From Escallonia rubra (lineage: Eukaryota; Streptophyta; Magnoliopsida; Escalloniales; Escalloniaceae), in NCBI GenBank assembly GCA_033065855.1, contig JAVXUO010002851.1, positions 124,001 to 188,000 on the forward strand: a stretch of DNA of 64,000 nt, in the 5' to 3' direction. The notes below the pieces were generated by a model. It was not told where the DNA came from. It worked only from the letters and a program-made list of their open reading frames with translations, and made no database searches. Positions 1 to 11,700 of this stretch are shown here, piece by piece (positions within the stretch are counted from its first letter, which is position 1; every line of letters begins with the position of its first letter). A program made the translations under genes and the position numbers.

Positions 1-160
1 AGTCCGTCAATGCACTAGCCCACACCAGTTCGCCAGCTAGTCCATCAAGGCACTAGCCCACACAGGACTAGCCCACACTAGTACGCCGGCTAGTCCGTCA
101 AGGCACTAGCCCACACCAGTACGCCGGCTAGTCCTTCAAGGCACTAGCCCACACCAATAT
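1..160. repeat. Tandem repeat, about 38-bp unit, four copies
   Basis: The unit CTAGTCCGTCAAGGCACTAG followed by CCCACACCAGTACGCCGG recurs four times with small changes. One copy carries an extra 15 bp that repeats its own 'actagcccacac' part. The array runs off the left window edge, so the total copy number is unknown. No coding potential is seen. Confidence 0.85.
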
Positions 161-546
161 CCTTCAATATATATATACCATCTTCCGCCGAACACACCAA
201 TGTAAATTCTCATGTCAATGTGCAGAATGACAACAATTAGATAATGCAAAATGTCATTCAATGCTCGATAGACAATAGTTAATGAGCACATGTAAGAGTT
301 TCAACAAACGTTTTATGGATCAACGAAAGGTTTTTAAGGCAAGAAATGCAACTTGTACCAACATAATAGAGCCCAAACGAATAGCGATAACAAATCAAAA
401 TAATATACAATTATCAAATTTGCTCAGCATGATATAACAAGCGAGCATCACAAGATTTCCACATAACAGATTTAGGTTCGATATTGGGATTTTCTGGGCA
501 ATAACATGCTGATATCAATTCATATTTCAGAGTTCGACATTAGTGA
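161..546. other. Non-coding AT-rich DNA, probably part of an old LTR
   Basis: No gene or structured repeat is visible. The DNA flanks the Mutator-like insertion at 556. With 1542-2790 it may be one retrotransposon LTR, because the DNA on the far side of that insertion resembles LTR sequence. This is inference. Confidence 0.3.
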
Positions 547-555
547 TAAGTAAAT

Positions 556-1532
556 GGGATAATACCATTTTACTCCCCTGAACTATCCCCGTTTTGTTAT
601 TTTGGTCCCTGAACTTTAAAATTCGTTAAATCAGTCCATGTACTTTGCATCGTCATTAATTTAGTCCCTCCGTTAGGATTTCTGTTAAAACTCGGGGGTA
701 TTTTAGTCAAATCATGAAAAATATGGGATAATACCATTTTAGTCCCCTGAACTATCCCCGCTTTTTTATTTTGGTCCCTGTACTTTAAAATGCGTTAAAT
801 CAGTCCATGTATTTTGCATCGTCATTAATTTAGTCCCTCCGTTAACATTTCTGTTAAAACTCAGGGGTATTTTAGTCAAATAATGAAAAAATATTTCATA
901 TCTCTTCCCTTTCTACCTTCCCCCAACCCACACCACCCCCTCCCCCTACCCCCCCCCCCCCCCCGGTCGCCTTTCCACCATTGCTACCACCACCATAAAT
1001 CAACCATCACCACCAGCCGTTCGATCACCACCATTCTCAGCCACAAAAAGACCTGTTCATCATACCTGCCATTAACCCCCCACTCTCCCCCATTCTTCTT
1101 TTTGGTGGTGGCTGCTAGGATGGAGAAGAGAGGGAGGAAAGGAAGACGGGGAAGGGAGAAGAGAGAGAAAGGTAAGGGGGAGAGGTTGAGGACTATAAGG
1201 CTAGGGCTTGACTGAAATATCCCTAAATTTTTAACAGAAATGCTAACGGAGGGACTAAATTAATGACGATGCAAAGTACATGGACTGATTTAACGCATTT
1301 TAAAGTACAGGGACCAAAATAAAAAACGGGGATAGTTCAGGGGACTAAAATGGTATTATCCCATATTTTTTCATGATTTGACTAAAATACCCCCGAGTTT
1401 TAACAGAAATGCTAACGGAGGGACTAAATTAATGACGATGCAAAGTACATGGACTGATTTAACGAATTTTAAAGTTCAGGGACCAAAATAACAAAATGGG
1501 GATAGTTCAGGGGAGTAAAATGATATTATCCC
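556..1532. mobile_element. Non-autonomous Mutator-like element with long duplicated TIRs
   Basis: The element begins GGGATAATACCATTTTA and ends with its inverse. It is flanked by 9-bp target duplications TAAGTAAAT (547-555) and TGAGTAAAT (1533-1541), with one mismatch. Nine-base duplications and long TIRs are the Mutator signature. Each TIR is itself a tandem pair of about 169 bp: the left copies start at 556 and 725, and the right copies end at 1362 and 1532. The centre (about 890-1210) is low-complexity, with a poly-C run at about 950-964 and CCACC-rich DNA. A 110-codon reading frame at 883-1215 is proline/histidine-rich and almost certainly not a gene. No transposase is encoded. Confidence 0.85.
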
Positions 1533-1541
1533 TGAGTAAAT

Positions 1542-2790
1542 CAAGAAGTACTTACTACGAGAACGAATTATCAAAATAAGGGTTCGGACGAAAGTTCTTA
1601 CCCAGAGTTCAGATAGAATCTCTTACCTGGATCCACAGCTAAATTATGTACCGGAAGTCCTTAACTTTGACCTAAATGAAATAATTGAATCATTAGATCA
1701 CAGACTATAGAAAAATGTTATAACTTAATACAAACTCACGCATACTCCTAAAATGAATCTCCCTCACCGCGTATGTACAATTACCAAAATGCCCTTAAGT
1801 GTAAAATTACCAAAATGTCACTCTCGGACTTAAATCACCCAAATAGGCTTCCCGTGCGTAGAATCAGCCAAATAAACTTATTGTATGTAAATTTACACAA
1901 AAATATCTTTCTTAGGTCAAATTGCCAAAATACCCCTTCGGGGTGGCAAATTACCAAAATACCCCCCCGTTACACTTAAATCATCAAAATAATCTTTCTA
2001 TAAGCCAAATCACTAAAATATCCTTACTGTATATAAATTTACTCAAAAATACCCTTTACGGGTGAAATTTCCAAAATACCCCATTGGGGTGGTAAATTAC
2101 CAAAATGCCCCTGGGGTTTCCAACACCGGAAAATTTCCAAAAATATCTTAAAATACTATTTTAAACACCCTGAAGTCATTTCTGGACTATAAATAATTTT
2201 AGAAAATTTTCGCCCGAAAATCCCGAATCGGTGTCTGGACCGAGTGCTTAAAGGCCAGTTTCGCGAAAAATACCTATCAGCCTCAAAATGGCCCGAAATT
2301 TTAGAATATGAATCATATCGGAAAAATAAGATTTTAATAAAATTTTCAGATTAAAATAACTTGGTTTACAAGGTTAAATAATTTTCTAATTTAGTTTAAT
2401 CGATCCCTAATTTAACGTCCTTCGTGGATACCAAAAATTTCCAGAGCATAGTTCTCGTAAAACTATTAGGGGTTACAGTTTTCTACTTTGTCTTATTTTG
2501 GCCCTAACAATTTATAGAAATTCGTGGAAAACTGCCTAAATTAATATCCCCTTTTTAGCGACGAAAACAAACACTATTCAGATCTCTCTCACACACTATT
2601 ACACCTAAACTACACACACCTTCTTCCACCTTCAGTTGCTACACATCAACAACACTACACAGTTCACACTCCCTCACCCAAATCACTCCTACACACTTAT
2701 TAGACCATGATTCCCCCATTACTTCCCTGCCCCGAACCTATTTTTCAGAGCCCGGATGATTACTTTAACCGTTCCCAAAGTTCGTACTAT
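1542..2790 (+). other. LTR-like segment sharing modules with the central MULE arms
   Basis: From about 1750 the phrase 'aaattaccaaaatacccc' repeats many times. It is followed by a GGTGTCTGGACCGAGTGCTT block (about 2230-2250) and a block ending CTTTTTAGCGACGA (about 2480-2565). The same order and orientation occur at 38560-39240 and 40860-41400 in the right arm of the central MULE, and part of it in the LTR at 53736-57022. A CA-rich stretch (2585-2700) resembles the leader of that LTR. I read this as a degraded gypsy LTR. No coding region is seen. Confidence 0.55.
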
Positions 2791-2798
2791 ATATAAAG

Positions 2799-3205
2799 GG
2801 AATATCCTTTTTGGTGTAACACCTCTTTCGGTGTTACATAACTACCTATAAAAAATTGTGACATGTGGCATTCTAATAAAATTTCTAAAAAGTGACAAAA
2901 TAACTACCTATAAGGAAATATTTGGTCCTTACAATTAGTAATTCATTAAAAAAATATAGTAAACTTATTAAGGGTTAAGCTTGATATTATAAACATATCA
3001 TATTATTAATTTTATTTTTGCAAATTGTATGTGCCATGGTGACTAGTATAAATGAAAAGAATAGCCCTTTTGGTGTAATATATATTTTGGTGTTACATAA
3101 CTACATCTTTATAATAGTGACACGTGACACTATAGAAAATTCTTAAAAAATGATATAAAACAAAAATAGTAGTTAATATTAAATAACTATCTTAAGGACA
3201 TGTTT
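2799..3205. repeat. Diverged tandem duplication, about 260-bp period
   Basis: The string 'cctttttggtgtaac ... ggtgttacataactac ... gtgacatgtggca ... ctaaggaaat'-type sequence at 2799-2945 recurs in diverged form at 3058-3205. Both copies hold a short 'ggtgt(t)a' pair. The DNA between and around the copies is AT-rich. Its nature is unknown and no gene is present. Confidence 0.55.
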
Positions 3206-3251
3206 GGTTTTCACATGAAAAAAATATTGTATATCAAGCTTGATTTTTATC

Positions 3252-4209
3252 TTCTTTTTTTTTTTTGTCAAATGTCCTTTTATTTCATTGAAACTTATAA
3301 CATGTACATTTGTTTCCAATTTACAAAGACAAAATTGCTACTACTTTTATGGTATATCCCCTCTTCTACCTATTTACATGAAAATTCCCTCATTTATCCC
3401 CCAAGCAGTACATAATTCTTCATTCTTCTCTGTTTTTTGTATCTTTTTTCAGTTTTCCACTCTAAATTTCACCCATTGTTGTATGACACAAGCACATCCT
3501 TGTGGTGTAGCCTGTTTTTGCTCAAAAACCCTTGTGTTTCTCTCCATCCACATCCCATAGATTGTAACAGCAAGTGAAAGTTTTAAGAGTCTAGCTCGGA
3601 AACTCTTCCCTCTAAAATGTAGCATTGCAAACTGCATTAGATGCTGCCAAGAAACCAATGGTAGTCTTTTTCCAATCTTTGTAAAGATATATTCCCAGAC
3701 TTCTTTAGCATAGGCACATTACACAAACAAATGGTCTATGGTCTCCTTCTATGATTGGCATAGGTTACGGCTATCATCTTGGACAAATTTTCATTTTTTG
3801 AGTTTATCTCTTGTTCTTATGCCTCCCTTGCATACCATCCATAATATTACAGAGCATTTTCGTATATGCCCTGTGAACCAGATTATCTTCCACCATTCAG
3901 CTTTAGATGCTTTAGTTCTCAACCAATTCCATGCTGACTGTATGGTGAATTTCCCACTGGGGTGTAAATCCCAAATGATTTTATCATTAGACTCAGTCCT
4001 AGGTAATGTATGTTTACTGATTATATCATGCATTTGCTGCAAAGCTTGGGATCTTAGTGGCAATGTAGTCCAGTTGCTACATGTAATGATGTCTGCAACT
4101 TTAGCATTCCAGCTCATCCCAGCATCATATATGATCCTTTGTCCAAATTGCTGAATTAATGGACCACCTGGTACCCATTTATCCAACCACAACCATGTGG
4201 ATCTTCCAT
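3252..4209 (-). mobile_element. 5'-truncated LINE (L1-type) copy with 14-bp target duplication
   Basis: The 14-mer GCTTGATTTTTATC occurs immediately before (3238-3251) and after (4210-4223) this block, and the block begins with a T-run at about 3255-3266. That is an L1-type insertion in minus orientation with a poly-A tail. The minus-strand frames (4209 down to about 3790, and 3658 down to 3449) encode the C-terminal part of LINE ORF2: '..HGRSTWLWLDKWVPG', a 'WDLHPSGKFTIQSAW' stretch typical of the zf-RVT region, and a final 'WMERNTRVF' motif. Frame breaks near 3700-3790 show it is dead. The endonuclease and the RT core are absent, as expected for 5' truncation (958 bp remain). Confidence 0.92.
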
Positions 4210-4386
4210 GCTTGATTTTTATCATATATCAAGTAGACGAATACGATGACACAAAAAGTAGATGTTTATGTAACAGCATATCTAGGTCACTCTCTAGAAT
4301 TCCTTTTTTGGGACACTGGTTTTCATACTTTAGGATGCATTACAACCAACAAAAGAAGGGGTTGAAAGCTGAGGAAGAAACCTTCC

Positions 4387-5016
4387 TCAAAGCACAATAG
4401 TCCTGCACTCCCTTGGTCCGCCCACTAATTTTCCGACGGCAAAGCTTGGTGAAATCCCTACCTTAAATTCTTACATGTTACATCCGCAATCCGCTTGGCA
4501 TTCCCAGGCGGGGGCGCGTCCTCTTGAAACTCAACATTCATCAAAACGTGGAACAAAACCGCCCCATTAATTATTTTTCTCGATAATCATGTGACTAGAC
4601 GAGAAACGTCGCGTTTGTCTGCAGTTGGCTCTGCTTTTGTTGAGAAAATGGCTCGCCCGATATTCGGGCTAGGAGTTCCTGCTTGTAGAGCAATGTTGTC
4701 ACAATGGTGCAGTAAAAGTTATTATGCTTATAAGGGTTCTCGATCGAGATATCGAGCATCCAGGAACCGGATACCCCAGAGTTAGAGACGGTGAAGGAGG
4801 AGAGCGACGCGTCGTCAACTCGAAACTTGAGCTGATGCCGGCCCTTCTGTTGCAGTTTACTTAAGAAGTAAGCCACACCACCAACAGCACAGGCAGCCAA
4901 AAGAGCTAGCCTAGGATTAGGCCGCCCAGACTACAGAGCTTGCTTCTTAATTTTGGCCCTTTCGGCTTAGACGGTGGGGGTTGTTGAGCATCTGGGCCAG
5001 ATTTCTCAGAAGCCAT
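4387..5016 (-). pseudogene. Broken NHL/LEA_2-like membrane protein gene
   Basis: Reading on the minus strand from ATG at 5016: a hydrophilic, proline-rich start (MASEKSGPDAQQPPPSKPKG) leads to a TAG-interrupted region. A second frame then reads a hydrophobic segment 'AACAVGGVAYFL', followed by 'VDDASLSSFTVSNSGVSGSW' and 'LDISIENPYKHNNFYC' (to about 4595). A third frame gives a plausible C-terminus '..GKLVGGPRECRTIVL' ending at 4387. Short cytosolic tail, one membrane segment, then a LEA_2 beta-domain with an 'NPN/NPY' motif is the NDR1/HIN1-like (LEA_2) plan, usually about 200 residues. At least two frameshifts or stops make it a pseudogene. The family call rests on the motif pattern only. 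Confidence 0.6.
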
Positions 5017-5771
5017 GAGAGGTTATGGATAGATAGAGGACTTGTTCGTGCTTTGTAGGAGTCAAATACACTGAAATAATAGTCATTTTAGATCTACCCA
5101 TGAGCTTCCATTAATAGACTATATTGTGTGTACATAACGCTTACTACCTAGATGCATATAAAGATGCTTTTGAGAGCAATATTTTCCAATTTCAAACGCA
5201 TAGATCCCTGCATTCTTTATGTTCTTGTCACCGGCAGTGTCAATGTCAAGCGTTAAGGCCTAATCTTTCTAAAGATTGGGAAGATTACACTCTCAGCAAA
5301 TTAATGGCTTAATAGTCGAATAATCAATGTCAGGACGAAAAGGAGTACTCTTATTCAAGAAAAATAACACAGCGAGAACAGGAATAATTTTCAAACGCTA
5401 TTTGCCACTAAAAACTGCATTAGCGATATAAAGTGAACTTTTTAACGACAATCAACGACGAATGAACATAAGCAAACTAAGATTTGGATTTGAAGTGTCC
5501 TTAACATTAAATATACCCGGAAGTACCCATACATTTGGCTACTCAAGTAATTATTGTTTTCGGACGGTCAGTATGTACAACAAGCAGCTCTAAAGAATTA
5601 CAAGATGCATAACGCAAGGAAAAAATGAAAAAATGGAAAGCAACAAGGGCAAGGTCCAGTTGACTGTTTGGAAATTTGACAGTAGATATCAAGTGAATGA
5701 TAAGAAATGAACATGTTCGAGCCTTGGCAGTAAACAAGAAGTTAGAAAGCACATTACTGGAGGATGATGGC
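5017..5771. other. Intergenic DNA and kinase 3' flank
   Basis: AT-rich DNA lies between the broken NHL-like gene and the kinase stop codon. It should contain the kinase 3'UTR (minus strand, below 5772). No further gene, RNA or repeat is recognised. Confidence 0.4.
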
Positions 5772-8700
5772 TCATGAACTCCGTCCACAGTCATCCAGCA
5801 TCATTCCCTTGAGACTTCTTGCCAACCAGATAGCAGTCTCTCTTGGGGACACCTTATCTTTACCAAAAGGTTTTAGTACCATTGAAAGCTCTTCAAATCT
5901 GTTATGTTGAAGCAAGTCAGCAGACAATTCTAATAGCCCTTCAAGTGCTTCAGCCCTATGCCTAAAGGACTTGACATCTAAAGTTTCCTTCCCTGGTGGT
6001 GTTTCCTCCCGAGTTGCAGGAGAAACGGGTTTTGCAGGCTCAGAAGTATCAAACTGGATCACAGGTGTAGGTTTTCGTACATCCATTTCCTTAATGCCAG
6101 GACTATCAGAAACATTACATTTCAAATGAATGGTCTCAGAGCAATTAGATGGTATCATAGCTGCAGAAGTGGCTAAGTTATTTATCTCCTCGTCCCTTAC
6201 CACATTTATAAGTTTTCCTACATCTAGATTCCTGTCAAGAGTTTCTATCACGGGTTGCTCATTCCCGAACCGGAAACTACTGTGCCGTATAACATGAATA
6301 ACGTCGTCAAAAGCTGATGGTAGCTGGTGGGCAGAAGATTTTTCAGTTGTTGGAGTTTGCAAGACAGCTTCCTTATCTGACAACGATTTGTGGCTTGAAG
6401 AAAAAGGAAGGGCAGTAGTAGAGGTGGTGTCTGATACTGAGGACAAAAGTTCTTTTACAGTGAACTTGTCATCACCACTGGATGTAGAAGAGAGGTTCAG
6501 CTCGGACACTGCATCAGGCCTACTGCTAGGCCTACTTGTCGGAGCATCGTGTTTCTCGAAAGATATTTCTTCTGCTAAATTTAGACTTGAACTAACTTGC
6601 TCAGTACCAGCACTAGCTTTCATACTCTGAGAATGGATGTGTACCTCTGAGGTCCCAACAGAGCAGAGTGGGATAGATTTTACGTCATGTTCATTATTTC
6701 CTCTAAACGCACTTGCTGGCATCTTAGAGTGCAAGGAGGAAGCCGCCAAGCATATAGATCGATGTGATTCTAGACTTTCAGTCTGTAATCGCTCATGATT
6801 GTGAACCTTCAGTTCTACCAAATTATTGTCGGGAGTTGCTGCATCATCAGAAATCTCGAATCCTTGAACGGAAACTGAAGATGAGACGGAATTGCTGCTC
6901 TCTGTCAGCAATTCCTTGGAAGCCCCAACCGCCTCAGAATGCTGCAGGGTCTCCTTTGAATAATGTGTATCCAAAGCCCTCTCGGGATCCTGACTTCTCT
7001 CACTTGGGCCTACCTTCAGACTATTGCTTATAATACCAAGAGAATCCTCTCCAATTTGTTTCACACGTCCTGCAAATGATGGTCGTCTTGCTAGATTAGG
7101 AGGGGTTTTGAGTCTTGGCTTTGCAGAGAGTCCGTCATCAACAGCATGCCTTGTCGGCCCAGAAGGAGGGATCCCCTCATGTCTAGGTTTTGACTTTGGA
7201 GACAAGTCAATGGCAGGTAACTGCAGGTACAGCTCATTAAAATCGATACATAGATCAGCATACAATAAATGCACATAGAAATGATTTAGTAGTACTACCT
7301 GATGTTTCAAAGATGGCAGCCCCTGACTCCGTTTGGCAGATTCAAAGCCTGCCTTTGATGGTGGTATGGGTGGTGTATCTGCATTGGCTTTCAAGCCAGG
7401 AGTAACCGAACTTACTTTAGGAACTCTGGGGGGTGCTTCTGTATTAGTTCTCTGGGTACAAACACCCCCAGCCCTCATACGGTTGCTTCTCATTGGGGAG
7501 CCATCTCTGACTTTTCCTTCTTTCAGAGCCATCATGATATTTTTTATAGTTTTCGGTTGCTTCGGTTCAATGTTCGATCTTGGTTCATCATGAAGGGGTT
7601 TCATAACCTCTAGCTCATCCATTTTGAGAGTGCAGATTTCAGTGCCATGTTTTTCATCACTTTGCCCAAGCTGCTCGAAACCAGTCTCGTGGTCAAGAGA
7701 AGCCAAATCTGTATTGGTGGCTTTATCGTCATTATCGCACACCACAACCTGAATATTTTTTTCACTTGACAAAAAACTATCCCTGTCACTGCAAGAACTG
7801 TTACTACTTCGGCTTTCAGCCATATTCTTCCGGATAACCGGGGCAGTACTGAGATGTTTCCCTGGAGAAGATGCAACAGGAGGATTGAAAGATGGGCGGT
7901 ACTGGTCAACATATGGTTGTAAATATGGGTGCTTTAGAATATCGGATGCCTGAACAAAGTTGAATCAGGTAATTAAGGAGATGACCTCATCGAAGTTCTG
8001 TTATGATGTAAAAGAATTTTCAAAGTGCTTACACTGGGTCGATGTTCAGGGTTCTTTCTTAGCATTCCCTTTATCAGTGTTTTCCTGTGAAGGGAGCACA
8101 AAAGAGACCAAGTTCATCATATTAGGCAAGGTAAAATGGAAAGCAGGATATACTAATTCAAAAAATCTGAAACATTCTGTATGACATAGAGTGTGAGATA
8201 CGGTTTCATGTTAATCAGCTCTGGGGTTATGCTTTAGTCGAAATCATTGTTATTAAAGGAGCAAAAAGTCCCTGAAGCCTAGGCGCAAGGGGCAAGGCGC
8301 AGGCAAGCCCCTTTTTGAAGCAAGACACAAAATAAAAGTAATTAGATATTAGTGCATTAAACCAATAAAACCACCTAGAAAAAATTCCTGAACATGTCAA
8401 CTTAATAAACTTCCAACATTAGAAAAAGTTTCAAATCGAATAAGAAGTATTTAATCCTAAGTGAACGTGACACCATCATCCTCATCACCCTTGAGGGCCA
8501 AGGCAACAATGCTTTCTTCAAAGGGAATCATAGGCTCCAAGTCCGGTAAAGATTCCTCCTCAATTTTATCTTCTTCGTCTACAAGGTGAACTGAAGGAGC
8601 AGCAGATCTACTTGAAAAGAGCAGCAGTAGGCAACAGGGCGGTAGCACAGTGAACGGCAGCAAGAGAATAAATGGATCGGGGATTTGAGGTTTTAGGTTT

Positions 8701-11700
8701 TTTTTTTTTTTATAGATATTGATGTACGATGTTATGGAAGAAAGAATTTTAAATAATGAACGATAGAGATCATGCCATAAATGATGAACGATAGAGATGA
8801 TGCCACAAACGCAAAAATCAAAGACTTGATTTTGGGCTTTTATTTGCGCCTCCGCCCTCGCCCACGCCCTGCGCGCCTAGGCGCATGCCTCTTTGAAGGG
8901 GCTGCGCCTAACCCTACGCGAGGCATGCTCCTTGCGCCTTATGCCTAGGGGCGCTTTTGATAACACTAGTTGAGCTACAGCATTAGTTCACTATTTGAAG
9001 AAAGCATTTTAACACAACAATAGGAAAGCTAATAGAACTCCCCTTGCTGTATACTAGTCCTATTAAAGTGAATATGAATCACTACAAGTACATAACAAGC
9101 CAATTATGGAACTTACAGATTACTTATTAGAGGAAGTTCGGGGAAGGCTTTGAGAGGAGAGATTGTAGATTGCTGTGGGGTGACACTCAATATGGCGGAT
9201 GAATATGGCAGAAGAGAGGAGCGATTGAGAGCAAAGAGGAAAAGGCAAGTCAGAGAGAGAGAAGGCCAGGTACAAAGCCAAAATCCCACTCATTTTCCTC
9301 CAAGTACCAGGTTCTTGTCATGGTTAAGAACAGTGAGTTGACTGATTAAGATCCAGTAAGGCATGACCGGATGAAATAGGACAGGATAGTTAGGGTAGAC
9401 TACACATTATACCAGGGTATTTCTTTCCTTTTATAGGCAGACGTGCATGCGGCCCCTACATGCCATTAGGGTTCCCATGTGCCAGCTTTGCACCAACATT
9501 CAGGTGGTACTTGCCTGATTTGGCAATGAACTTAAGCCCAAGTAGAAGTATAAGGCTAAACGAAATAATTTAGATAACAGAAAAAAACATGATTGCCTAA
9601 CTGCCATCACTCACCTAGACCCAAGTGCAAAAACCTGATGGCCAACTCCTAGCCATCAACCAGGTCGAGATTTAGACTATATTTGGATACCCTTTTTGTT
9701 GTTATCATTTTTGCATGTATTGAAAATTTGCGTTTTCCAGCTCTGTTTTCAGAAACAGCACATAGAGTTTTTCTCATTACACTATTTAACTATTTCATTG
9801 TACAAAATAATCCAGCCTTGTTGGAAGTCAATCAAGAAATGTGTTAAAAAATGGTATGCGGACAATATAGGGATTTTTCACATTTCTCAATATGGTATAG
9901 CTAGATAGAAAATTCATATTTAGAATGGTATCAGAACAATAGTCATACGCATTTTTTTTTGGTTCTGAAAAGGTATCTTTTTCATTTTTTTGAGAACATG
10001 ATAATGAAAAGAAGAAAACAGCCAAGCAAGCATAGGCTTAGGATTGTTGATGTCAAAGAATATATGCGGGTAGAACTCAATGAACAAGAATTGTTTATAG
10101 CAGGAATGCAAGAACCATTTGACTTACAGGGATGGGGAGTAACAAGGAGGCAAAGGACCAATTGAGGATCTGTTTATCTTACTTATCAGTCCTGCCATGT
10201 CCTGACACCAAAGTTTAGACCCAAAAATTAAACGCTAAATAAATATTAGATCATCACAAAAAGTAATCCACAAGTGTAATATGCAAGAGATTCGAATTAC
10301 AAAAGCTTTGAAGGCAGGACGATGAGCGGCCATCTCATAGATGCAGCAACCTGATCAACAAAGAAGAGAAAATCTAATACATAAAAAGAAGGTTCAAATA
10401 TCAAGTTAGGCAGCTACTCTTTGCAGTTTATTGTCATCAAGACATGCACAGAATATCTACAACTCCCAGCACCGTTGAACTACCGTGGAAAACGGTAAAT
10501 GGTAAAGGTCAATGGTCATGGCACCAAAGTAAAGTTCCATGACGCTCAAACATAGAGATAATTTCGGCATGACAGAGTGAGGTTACTCCCAACCTCAAAA
10601 GCATAGAAACGAGATATAGATTTCTTAGAGGGTTGTTGAGACATGGGTGGGGGGGGGGTGGGAGGGGGGCACATACCTAGGGACCAAATATCGGATTTAA
10701 AACCATAGGGAATATCTGCGAGAAGTTCAGGGCACATGTAATTGGGAGTCCCAACTACCTGCACGTAAAGTAAGGAAATGACCATTAATGCACTGCACTT
10801 GTACCAAAAGTAGATGACGGCATGACGCTGTAGTTCTTGAAATATAGTGGTACTAAGAAATTTCCATTCTATTGAAAAAGCTGTATGATTCAAGTCATCA
10901 TAAGAGATAGGTAAGAATAGCTACATAAACATGAAAAAAAAGCTGATAAAATGTGAGAAAATTCTGTGTCTAATGTTTTCCTGGCTCCAAGTGGCTTTTC
11001 CAAGATCATCCAAAGCTTCTGTAAATTCTGTGTTCAGTTGGAGTCAAAGCTTAAGTAAGCTTTTCTGGTTCTGTCTAGAGCTCGTTCAGCTTTTAGTGTG
11101 TACTTGGGTCGCTCCCCACCCCCAACACCCCGAGCCTATTTACAATATGTTAATCATCAAAAAGAACGAAAAAATAGTGTCACGCACAACGTTGACATGG
11201 TTTGTTAAATTTTCTCTTTCTTGGTCGAGGGACTTTGTGTTGAAGCTCGACACAATGCCCAGCGCGTGCAGTGGAGGTGTGGTATAATCCGTCAAGAAAA
11301 AAACTCCTCCAATGTTACTTTTTTGTCGTAACTCGAGACCTCAATACTACAATGACTAATTCTAGCCTACATAAAAACAACCAATTGAAATGGAAAACCA
11401 TCAGTCTGCAATGCTTCGTCTTATTTTATTTTACACAGGTACTTAACATTACCAGTAAGTGTAAAAACAGTTATTTAACCTTATTAAGTGTAAAATCAAT
11501 ATTATTTTCCAGAACTAAAAATCATTCCAAATGACAAATAAAGATAATGACTCCATTTTTTAGATTGTTTAAATTTCCGCTGTTGTTACTTTAATGACTT
11601 AGAATTTGTTTGTATTCAGAAAAAGAAAACAAGATCTGAAAATGTATTTTAAGTGTTGTACTAGATGGCAATATACTAAGCTTTTACCGATGCTATCGTC

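Noticed and set aside
883-1215. 110-codon proline/histidine-rich frame
   Set aside because: It lies in the low-complexity centre of a non-autonomous Mutator-like element and has no protein features.
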